From: Mycobacteriaceae bacterium
Lineage (GTDB): Bacteria > Actinomycetota > Actinomycetes > Mycobacteriales > Mycobacteriaceae
Assembly (NCBI GenBank): GCA_019242135.1
Contig: JAFAWC010000650.1
Location: forward strand, 1-5,842
Length of the DNA: 5,842 nt
Reading direction: 5' to 3'
Each line of letters starts with the position of its first letter. Position 1 is the first letter of the stretch. The translations under genes were made by a program, and so were the position numbers. Below are positions 1 to 5,752 of the stretch, piece by piece. The notes below the pieces were generated by a model. It made no database searches and was not told the origin of the DNA. It saw nothing but the letters and a program-made list of their open reading frames with translations.

Positions 1-801
1 GGCGGTCTGGTCGGGCCCATCTTTCTGATCGTCTACTTCAGCAACCCCTTCGGTCGTGAATGGCTGGGGTGGATGTTCTGGCTTGGCCTGTTCATCACGG
101 CGGCCGACGTGCTGATCGCGTTGGCGCTGACCAACTACGGTGCGAAGTCCGCGGCCCAGTCCGGCGCCCTCGAGCAGGGCGGCGTGCTGGCGCTGGCCCA
201 GATCACCGGCATGGGAGAAACCGGCACCCGCATCAACGACCAACCGTTGATCAGGCTGAATCTGCACATCGAAGGCCCCGGCGTCGCCCCCTTCGATGCC
301 ACGGACCGCGTGCTCGCATCAGTCACCCGGATGGGCAACTTCAATTCGCGCAAGCTCGTCGTGCTCGTCGATCCCACCACCAATCGGTTCCAAATCGACT
401 GGGAGCGAAGTGCTTTGGTGAATGGCCTGGTACCTGCGCAGTTCACCCTGTCCGACGACAACAGGACGTATGACCTGTCTGGTCAGGCGGGCCCGTTGAT
501 GGAGATCCTGCGGCTGCTGAAAGCAAACGGGATACCGCTGAACCGGATGGTCGACGTGCGGACAAATCCGGCGCTCCGCCAGCAGATTCAGGAGGTGGTG
601 CGCCGGGCTGCGGCTGCGCAAACTCAGGCTGCACCGGCCGCCGGCCCGGTTGCCGCTCCGGCACCGGCGGCGGCGCCGTTCGCGCCGCCGGCACCGTCGA
701 TCTCGCAGCGCCTGCAGGAGCTTGAGACCCTGCGCGCGACCGGTGCAGTGTCGGAGGAGGAGTACAAGACCAAGCGTTCGCAGATCATCTCCGAGATCTG
801 A
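1..801 (+). CDS. SHOCT domain-containing membrane protein, 5' end missing
   Basis: The frame is open from the first base, so the true start lies upstream. 266 residues are visible; the first internal ATG is at base 73, but the hydrophobic codons before it suggest it is not the start. Two hydrophobic stretches come first, at window residues 2-13 (GLVGPIFLIVYF) and about 22-43 (LGWMFWLGLF...), probably membrane segments. A soluble region of about 150 residues that I do not recognise follows. Then comes a low-complexity Ala/Pro linker (about residues 202-232) and a C-terminal SHOCT domain (about 233-266), with the typical LQELETLRATGAVSEEEY core. SHOCT is a short helical domain found at the ends of many bacterial proteins and is thought to mediate oligomerisation or binding; it does not reveal a specific function. 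The gene ends 63 bp before the SDR gene, which seems to have its own promoter. Role unknown. Confidence 0.85.
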   Translation, partial: GGLVGPIFLIVYFSNPFGREWLGWMFWLGLFITAADVLIALALTNYGAKSAAQSGALEQGGVLALAQITGMGETGTRINDQPLIRLNLHIEGPGVAPFDATDRVLASVTRMGNFNSRKLVVLVDPTTNRFQIDWERSALVNGLVPAQFTLSDDNRTYDLSGQAGPLMEILRLLKANGIPLNRMVDVRTNPALRQQIQEVVRRAAAAQTQAAPAAGPVAAPAPAAAPFAPPAPSISQRLQELETLRATGAVSEEEYKTKRSQIISEI

Positions 802-808
802 CACCGAT

Positions 809-822
809 TAGAACACGTTTCA
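809..822. promoter_or_regulatory. Candidate KstR operator
   Basis: The sequence TAGAACACGTTTCA fits every fixed position of the KstR consensus TNNAACNNGTTNNA as I recall it. KstR is the TetR-family repressor of the sterol-catabolism regulon in mycobacteria and rhodococci. The site starts 8 bases after the SHOCT gene stop. It covers the place where the -35 element would lie for a -10 at 833-838, which suits repression of the downstream SDR gene. The call rests on the motif and its position only. Confidence 0.55.
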
Positions 823-832
823 GTTTCGCTGC

Positions 833-838
833 TAGCCT
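833..838 (+). promoter_or_regulatory. Possible -10 element of the SDR gene
   Basis: TAGCCT fits the loose mycobacterial TANNNT -10 pattern. It would put the transcription start near base 844-846 and give a leader of about 20 bases that includes the ribosome binding site. No good TTGACA-like -35 is visible; the expected place is occupied by the candidate KstR operator. Short motif, so modest confidence. Confidence 0.35.
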
Positions 839-840
839 GA

Positions 841-1719
<879 letters not shown>

Positions 1720-1746
1720 CCGATCAGGGCCGCGCGGCCGAGTCGG
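1720..1746. terminator. Possible bidirectional terminator hairpin between SDR and rocD
   Basis: The whole 27-bp gap between the two convergent stop codons can fold. A perfect 12-bp palindrome GGCCGCGCGGCC lies at 1728-1739 and is flanked by a second pairing, CCGA (1720-1723) with TCGG (1743-1746), separated by small internal mismatches. There is no T-tract on either strand, which is common in mycobacteria, so termination is plausible but not shown. Confidence 0.35.
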
Positions 1747-3000
1747 TCATGCTCGTGTCTGGGCGAGCACCTCAGCGAATTGATCGACGGCCCAGTCGAT
1801 CTCGCGTTCCGTTATCACCAGTGGTGGGGCAAAGCGCATCGTCGAGCCGTGTGTGTCCTTGACGAGCACGCCGCACTTGACGAGGCGCAGAGCGATGTCC
1901 TTGCCGCTCCCACGGGCGGGGTGCACATCCACGCCCGCCCACAGGCCGAGACCGCGGACCGCCAGTACCCCGTGGCCGATCAAGGCGCGTAACCGCCGAT
2001 GCATCAAAGCGCCCAATTCAGCCGATCGCCTTTGAAATTCGCCGGTGCTAAGCAGTTCGACCACAGTCGAACCGATGGCCGCCGCCACCGGATTGCCGCC
2101 AAACGTGGACCCGTGTTCACCTGGATTCAGCACACCGAGGATGCCGTTGTCGGCGACCACCGCCGACAACGGGACCACTCCACCACCCAACGCCTTGCCC
2201 AGCAAGTAGACATCGGGCACAACGTTCCAGTGATCGCACGCGAACGTGCGGCCCGTGCGGGCGAGGCCGCATTGGATTTCGTCGGCGATCAGCAGCACGT
2301 TGTGCTCACTGCACACCGCCCGCACCGTCGGCAGATAATCGTCCGGCGGCACGATGACGCCAGCCTCGCCCTGGATCGGTTCCAGCAGAACGGCGACGGT
2401 GTCGTCGTCGATCGCGCGGGCCAGCGCCGCGGCGTCTCCGAACGGCACCGACCGGAATCCGGGTGTGAACGGGCCGAAGCCCGCTCGGGCCGCCTGGTCG
2501 CAGGAGAAGCTGACGATGCTGATCGTTCGGCCGTGGAAGTTGTTGTCTGCCACGATGATGTTGGCGCGGCCGGGCGGTACTCCCTTGATGTCGGTGCCCC
2601 ACTTCCGGGCGACTTTGATACCACTCTCGACCGCTTCGGCGCCGCTGTTCATGGGCAGCACCATGTCCTTGCCGCACAACCCTGCGAGCGCCGCGCAGAA
2701 CGGGCCCAGACGGTCGGAATGGAATGCGCGGCTGACCACGGTGGCCGTGTCGAGCTGCGCGTGTGCGGTAGCAATGATGTCGGGGTGGCGGTGGCCGAAA
2801 TTGACCGCAGAATACGCGGCCAGACAGTCAAGATAGCGACGGCCCTCGATGTCGGTGATCCAGGCACCCTGGGCGCTGGCAGCGACGACGGGCAGCGGAG
2901 CGTAGTTGTGGGCGACATAACGGCTTTCCACCGCGATCGTTTGCGCCGTCGCGGTGTGTACACCGCCGACAACGGTGTTAATGGCGTCCGTGATCGTCAT
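1747..3000 (-). CDS. rocD: Ornithine--oxo-acid transaminase (ornithine aminotransferase)
   Basis: A PLP-dependent class III aminotransferase that moves the delta-amino group of ornithine to 2-oxoglutarate, giving glutamate-5-semialdehyde and glutamate on the route to glutamate or proline. The chosen ATG at 3000 gives 417 residues, a normal family length. It overlaps the upstream stop as ATGA and has a strong ribosome binding site; an upstream in-frame start at 3024 would add only 8 residues. Landmarks: NSGAEA at 118-123 (PLP phosphate site), FHGRT at 155-159, EPIQGE at 207-212, DE at 240-241 (D240 pairs with the PLP ring nitrogen), the Schiff-base lysine K269 in LLGKALGGG, HGSTFGGNP at 296-304, and R389 in TMRFAPPL for carboxylate binding. 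No frameshift or stop is present, unlike M. tuberculosis, where I recall the gene being split into rocD1 and rocD2. It is the second gene of an operon with the dimethylargininase-like gene. The rocE permease that I recall downstream in M. tuberculosis is absent. Confidence 0.93.
   Translation of the reverse strand: MTITDAINTVVGGVHTATAQTIAVESRYVAHNYAPLPVVAASAQGAWITDIEGRRYLDCLAAYSAVNFGHRHPDIIATAHAQLDTATVVSRAFHSDRLGPFCAALAGLCGKDMVLPMNSGAEAVESGIKVARKWGTDIKGVPPGRANIIVADNNFHGRTISIVSFSCDQAARAGFGPFTPGFRSVPFGDAAALARAIDDDTVAVLLEPIQGEAGVIVPPDDYLPTVRAVCSEHNVLLIADEIQCGLARTGRTFACDHWNVVPDVYLLGKALGGGVVPLSAVVADNGILGVLNPGEHGSTFGGNPVAAAIGSTVVELLSTGEFQRRSAELGALMHRRLRALIGHGVLAVRGLGLWAGVDVHPARGSGKDIALRLVKCGVLVKDTHGSTMRFAPPLVITEREIDWAVDQFAEVLAQTRA
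2144..2172. repeat. Perfect inverted repeat inside rocD
   Basis: The arms CCGTTGTCGGCG (2144-2155) and CGCCGACAACGG (2161-2172) are exact reverse complements around the 5-base loop accac. The DNA lies within the rocD codons for about residues 277-286 (PLSAVVADNG), just after the PLP lysine. A 12-bp GC-rich stem with a 5-base loop would be very stable in RNA or single-stranded DNA. Function unknown. Confidence 0.75.
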
Positions 3001-3899
3001 CGGTGCACCTCCAAGGTGCAGCATTTGATGGAACCGCCGCCCTTGAGCATTTCGGAGAGGTCGATGGCGATCGGGTCAAAGCCCGCTTCCCGCAGCTGGA
3101 CTGCGAAATCCTGTGCGCTGGAGGGGTGCACGACGTGAAGGCCATCTGACACGGCATTGAGCCCGAGCACATACGCATCGGCGCTGCCGACGACGACGGC
3201 ATCGGGGAACATCGCGCGCAGTTGCCGCTGGGCCGCCTTGCTGAACGCCGGCGGGTAGTAGGCGATGGTCTTGTCGTCGAGCACCGCGAGCGCGGTGTCG
3301 AGATGGTAGAAGCGCGGATCGACCAACTCGAGAGAAACGACGGGCATCCGCAAAATCTCGGCGATCTCGGCGTGAGCGCGGACGTCGGTGCGAAAACCGT
3401 GACCCGCCAAGATCATTTCGCCGACTATCAGCAGATCGCCTTGACCTTCGTTGACGTGTCGAGTCCGCACGACGTGATATCCGCGCTGCGTCAGCCATGC
3501 CTCGTAGGCGTCGGTTTCCGCCACGCGTTGGGTGTATTTGAAGCGTGCAAGCACCGCCGTGTCGCCGAAGACCAGTCCGCCGTTCGCCGCGAACACCATG
3601 TCCGGCAGCCCCGGAACCGGCGCCACCAGCTCCACGGTGTGACCGAGCGAGGTGAAGCTCTTGTGAAGCGAACGCCACTGGCGGACCGCCGTGGTGCGGT
3701 CGGCGGGCACCGCGACGTCCATCCACGGGTTTATCTCGTATTCGATGGCGAAGAATTCCGGAGGCGTCATCACGTACTGCCGAGCGCTTGGCGTCCTGAC
3801 TGCCGGCCGCGCCGTTTCCGCAGGGAGCGTCCGCAGGCGACGCCCGCGCGTGTACGGCCAGTCGCTGCGCCCCTGCCGGCCAGTGACAATCTCTGTCAT
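2997..3899 (-). CDS. ddaH: Dimethylargininase / arginine dihydrolase-like amidinotransferase-fold hydrolase (Rv2323c-like)
   Basis: A guanidino-hydrolase of the arginine deiminase/dimethylargininase superfamily, 300 residues from the ATG at 3899. Visible motifs: YEINPWM at 54-60, PDMVFAANGG at 99-108 (D100 a likely guanidinium-binding Asp), EGQGDLL at 151-157, the catalytic His region RFYHLDT with H199, and GGGSIKCCTLE at 287-297 with nucleophile C293 or C294. Databases usually call such proteins dimethylargininase (ddaH). The position beside rocD and the ArgZ-like motifs suggest it attacks arginine itself, to ornithine or citrulline. I recall published work showing that M. tuberculosis needs the homologue Rv2323c for growth on arginine. 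The start is uncertain: ATG 3899 (weak TTGGAA upstream), ATG 3926 (+9 residues, no ribosome binding site) and TTG 3959 are all in frame. It is the first gene of the operon with rocD and divergent from the AsnC gene, which probably controls it. Confidence 0.82.
   Translation of the reverse strand: MTEIVTGRQGRSDWPYTRGRRLRTLPAETARPAVRTPSARQYVMTPPEFFAIEYEINPWMDVAVPADRTTAVRQWRSLHKSFTSLGHTVELVAPVPGLPDMVFAANGGLVFGDTAVLARFKYTQRVAETDAYEAWLTQRGYHVVRTRHVNEGQGDLLIVGEMILAGHGFRTDVRAHAEIAEILRMPVVSLELVDPRFYHLDTALAVLDDKTIAYYPPAFSKAAQRQLRAMFPDAVVVGSADAYVLGLNAVSDGLHVVHPSSAQDFAVQLREAGFDPIAIDLSEMLKGGGSIKCCTLEVHR
3006..3012 (-). promoter_or_regulatory. Strong ribosome binding site of rocD inside the upstream gene
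   Basis: On the minus strand GGAGGTG lies 5 bases before the ATG at 3000, inside the last codons of the dimethylargininase-like gene. This, with the ATGA stop-start overlap (2997-3000), points to translational coupling and decides the rocD start in favour of 3000 over 3024. Confidence 0.7.
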
Positions 3900-3955
3900 G
3901 TTCCAACGATATTTCGGACCCAGCATGCAATCAATCACTGTATATTGCGTGGTGA

Positions 3956-3970
3956 GCAATAGAATATTGC
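3956..3970. promoter_or_regulatory. 15-bp palindrome, candidate AsnC/Lrp operator
   Basis: GCAATAGAATATTGC has perfect 6-base arms (GCAATA/TATTGC) around a 3-base AT-rich centre. Its length, symmetry and AT core resemble the 15-bp sites known for Lrp-family regulators. It sits in the middle of the divergent promoter region. Its minus-strand core reads TATTCT, a possible -10 for the ddaH-rocD operon, so binding could block that promoter. Confidence 0.55.
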
Positions 3971-3975
3971 GTAGC

Positions 3976-3981
3976 TATTCT
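3976..3981 (+). promoter_or_regulatory. Possible -10 element of the AsnC gene
   Basis: TATTCT fits the TANNNT -10 pattern and lies 45 bases before the GTG start, predicting transcription from about 3988. It is 5 bases from the edge of the candidate operator palindrome, which would allow autoregulation. No clear -35 is seen. Confidence 0.35.
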
Positions 3982-4009
3982 GATTTGCGTGATTTATTGC
4001 GTGGCTAGC

Positions 4010-4015
4010 AGAGGA
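4010..4015 (+). promoter_or_regulatory. Ribosome binding site of the AsnC gene
   Basis: AGAGGA lies 5 bases before the GTG at 4021 and supports that codon as the start. Confidence 0.6.
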
Positions 4016-4020
4016 TTGCA

Positions 4021-4467
4021 GTGGACCGCCTGGACGACATTGACGAACGCGTCTTGGCCGAGCTGGCTGAGAACGCCCGGGCGACCTTAGCCGAGATCGG
4101 GGCGAAAGTGAGGTTGTCCGCGCCGGCGGTAAAACGCCGGGTAGACCGGCTGCTGGACCGTGGCGTGATCAAAGGTTTCACGACCGTCATCGATCGCAAC
4201 GCCGTGGGCTGGAACACCGAGGCGTACGTCCAGGTGTTCTGTCATGGCACGATCGCCCCCGAGCGGCTAAGGGCCGCATGGGTGGATATTCCCGAGGTGG
4301 TCAGTGCGGCAACGGTTACCGGAACCTCGGATGCGATACTGCACGTCCTGGCGCGCGACATGCAACACCTCGAGGAAGCGCTGGAGCGGATCCGCTCCAG
4401 CGCGGACATCGAGCGCAGCGAGAGCATTGTGGTGTTGTCGAATCTGATTGAACGGACACGGCGGTAG
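4021..4467 (+). CDS. Lrp/AsnC family transcriptional regulator
   Basis: 148 residues, the usual length for single-unit feast/famine regulators. The N-terminal winged helix-turn-helix spans about residues 4-58: LDDIDERVLAELAENARAT, then the recognition helix around SAPAVKRRVDRLLDRGVI. A short hinge (IDRNAVG) follows. The C-terminal RAM ligand-binding and oligomerisation domain runs from about 67 to 140, with the typical GTSDAILHV loop at 101-109 where these proteins bind amino acids. The protein should bind DNA as a dimer or octamer in response to an amino acid. Its divergent position next to the arginine genes suggests arginine, ornithine or a related effector, and control of the ddaH-rocD operon and of itself. 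The neighbourhood matches my memory of M. tuberculosis Rv2324. The GTG start is supported by AGAGGA. A 26-bp perfect palindrome lies inside the gene, over the codons for residues 120-128. Confidence 0.92.
   Translation: MDRLDDIDERVLAELAENARATLAEIGAKVRLSAPAVKRRVDRLLDRGVIKGFTTVIDRNAVGWNTEAYVQVFCHGTIAPERLRAAWVDIPEVVSAATVTGTSDAILHVLARDMQHLEEALERIRSSADIERSESIVVLSNLIERTRR
4378..4403. repeat. 26-bp perfect palindrome inside the AsnC gene
   Basis: The arm GCGCTGGAGCGGA (4378-4390) is followed directly by its exact reverse complement (4391-4403) with no spacer; the centre is a GGATCC. The codons read ALERIRSSA near the end of the RAM domain, a region normally helical, so the reading frame is not disturbed. 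Symmetry breaks at the next pair outward (4377/4404). Function unknown: it could be an operator, a cruciform or a strong mRNA hairpin. Confidence 0.85.
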
Positions 4468-4524
4468 CGATGAGCGCTGGCGCGAAGAGCATCCGGGGGC
4501 GATGAGCCGGTTGCGCGAAGAGCA
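4467..4524. repeat. Degenerate tandem repeat between the AsnC and ferredoxin reductase genes
   Basis: Two similar units stand 32 bases apart. GCGATGAGC is at 4467-4475 and again at 4499-4507; CGCGAAGAGCA is at 4481-4491 and again at 4514-4524, with variable bases between. A third partial unit (GGGCGATG) is near 4540-4547. The first unit begins on the last base of the AsnC stop codon. The 84-bp gap (4468-4551) holds no convincing gene or clear promoter. It may be a dispersed mycobacterial intergenic repeat or a 3' hairpin element. Confidence 0.5.
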
Positions 4525-4551
4525 GCGTGAGGGGTTGCCGGGCGATGGTGT

Positions 4552-5736
4552 ATGAACCTTTCCATGACCAAACGGATAGTCATCGTCGGCGGGGGACTGG
4601 CGGCGGCGCGCACGGCCGAACAGCTTCGGCGGTCCGCGTTCGACGGGGCGATCACGATCGTCAGCGACGAGGTCCATCTGCCATACGACCGGCCGCCTCT
4701 GTCGAAGCAGGTGCTGCGCAGCGAGCTCGATGACGTGGCGCTCAAGCCCCGTGAGTTCTACGAAGAACAGAACATCACGCTGCTGCTCGGTTCCGCAGTG
4801 CACCGGTTGGACACGACCAGCCGGACGGTCACATTGGACAACGGAACACATCTTGAGTACGACGAGGCGGTGATCGCGACAGGCCTTGTGCCGCGCCGTA
4901 TTCCGTCGTTTCCCGAGCTGGCCGGGATTCACGTGCTGCGATCCTTTGACGAAAGCATGGCGCTACGCCAGGACGCCGGAACTGCCGGAGCGGCGGTCGT
5001 GGTCGGCGCCGGATTTATCGGCTGCGAGGTGGCGGCCAGCTTGCGCGGCCTCGGAGTCGAGGTCGTGATGGTCGAACCACAGCCCGAGCCGCTCGCGTCG
5101 GTGCTTGGCGAACAGGTGGGGGCGCTGGTGGCGCGGCTGCACCGTGCCGAAGGGGTCGACGTGCGCACCGGCGTCGGCGTCGACTCGGTGACCGGAGGGC
5201 ATCGGGTGGAGAAGGTCGTGCTGACCGACGGTACCGAGCTGGAGACCGACCTTGTGGTGGTGGGCATCGGTTCGCGTCCGGCCACCGACTGGCTCGAGGG
5301 CAGCGGAGTCGCGGTCGACAACGGCGTGGTGTGCGATCGAGTGGGAAAAACCAGCGCGCCGCACGTGTGGGCGCTCGGGGACGTCGCGTCGTGGCAGGAC
5401 GCAACGGGACACCAAGCCCGCGTCGAGCATTGGAGCAATGTCGCAGAGCAGGCGCGCGTTCTTGTACCGTCGTTGCTCGGTAGGGATCTGCCATCTAACC
5501 TCGTTGTGGTGCCGTACTTTTGGAGCGACCAGTACGACGTCAAGATCCAGTGCCTCGGCGAGCCGGAGGCAGACGACACCGTGCATCTGGTGACCGACGA
5601 CGGGCGAAAGTTTTTGGCATATTACGAGCGCGAGGGCGTGGTCGCCGGCGTGGTGGGTGGCGGCATGCCTGGCGCAGTCATGAAGACCCGCGGGAAAATC
5701 GCGGCCGGCGCACCCATTGGCGACGTCCTGGACTGA
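4552..5736 (+). CDS. NAD(P)/FAD-dependent oxidoreductase, ferredoxin reductase type
   Basis: 394 residues, the typical size for the BphA4/ThcD-type ferredoxin reductases that pass electrons from NAD(P)H through FAD to a ferredoxin serving a P450 or dioxygenase. Features in order: FAD-binding VGGGLAAAR at 12-20, YDRPPLSK at 45-52, the end of the first FAD half AVIATG at 106-111, the NAD(P)-binding Rossmann motif VGAGFIGCEVA at 151-161 (E175 in VVMVEPQPEP suggests NADH), the second FAD motif ALGDVA at 274-279, VEHWSNVAEQA at 291-301, and the C-terminal reductase domain from about 320 (PYFWSDQYDVKIQ). All key motifs are intact. The start is either ATG 4552 or ATG 4564 (MTKRIVIVGGG); neither has a good ribosome binding site. 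No ferredoxin, P450 or oxygenase gene is in the window, so its partner is unknown. It lies 84 bp after the AsnC gene on the same strand and converges on the next gene. Confidence 0.9.
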   Translation: MNLSMTKRIVIVGGGLAAARTAEQLRRSAFDGAITIVSDEVHLPYDRPPLSKQVLRSELDDVALKPREFYEEQNITLLLGSAVHRLDTTSRTVTLDNGTHLEYDEAVIATGLVPRRIPSFPELAGIHVLRSFDESMALRQDAGTAGAAVVVGAGFIGCEVAASLRGLGVEVVMVEPQPEPLASVLGEQVGALVARLHRAEGVDVRTGVGVDSVTGGHRVEKVVLTDGTELETDLVVVGIGSRPATDWLEGSGVAVDNGVVCDRVGKTSAPHVWALGDVASWQDATGHQARVEHWSNVAEQARVLVPSLLGRDLPSNLVVVPYFWSDQYDVKIQCLGEPEADDTVHLVTDDGRKFLAYYEREGVVAGVVGGGMPGAVMKTRGKIAAGAPIGDVLD

Positions 5737-5752
5737 GCCTTTCGCCTGTCGA

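Larger units (their letters stand above)
3944..4002. promoter_or_regulatory. Iterated TTGCGT elements in the AT-rich divergent promoter
   Basis: TTGCGT occurs four times in the same orientation, starting at 3945, 3967, 3985 and 3997; three copies are ATTGCGT. A further ATTGC lies at 4015-4019, and the reverse form GCAAT lies at 3927-3931 and 3956-3960. Bases 3941-4000 are about 37% G+C, far below the surroundings. The cluster fills the 121-bp gap (3900-4020) between the ddaH-rocD operon and the AsnC gene. AsnC/Lrp proteins bind AT-rich arrays cooperatively, so these are candidate binding sites. The spacings (22, 18, 12) are not strictly helical. Confidence 0.55.

Noticed and set aside
630..700. 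GC-rich repeats of GCCGG/GGCGGC with partial inverted symmetry in the SHOCT gene
   Set aside because: They encode the Ala/Pro linker; repeated GCG, GCC and CCG codons explain the pattern, and the arms do not pair perfectly.
2951..2966. Inverted repeat GCGGTGT/ACACCGC near the start of rocD
   Set aside because: The arms are 7 bases with a 2-base centre (a 6-bp stem with a 4-base loop). It is too short to stand out in GC-rich coding DNA.
1999..3138. Long plus-strand open frame of 379 codons opposite rocD
   Set aside because: It lies antisense to a gene with complete catalytic motifs, its translation is Arg/His/Asp-rich with no recognisable fold, and GC-rich DNA often leaves such frames open.
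3076..3930. Second long minus-strand frame of 284 codons over the ddaH-like gene
   Set aside because: It is a shifted frame of the real gene, rich in Arg and Ser, with no family motif.
3900..3959. N-terminal extension of the ddaH-like gene to the TTG at 3959
   Set aside because: It would run through the AT-rich regulatory island and over the candidate operator, has no ribosome binding site, and its residues do not resemble the family.
5737..5752. Terminator between the ferredoxin reductase and VOC genes
   Set aside because: The 16-bp gap shows no stem of useful length and no T-tract.
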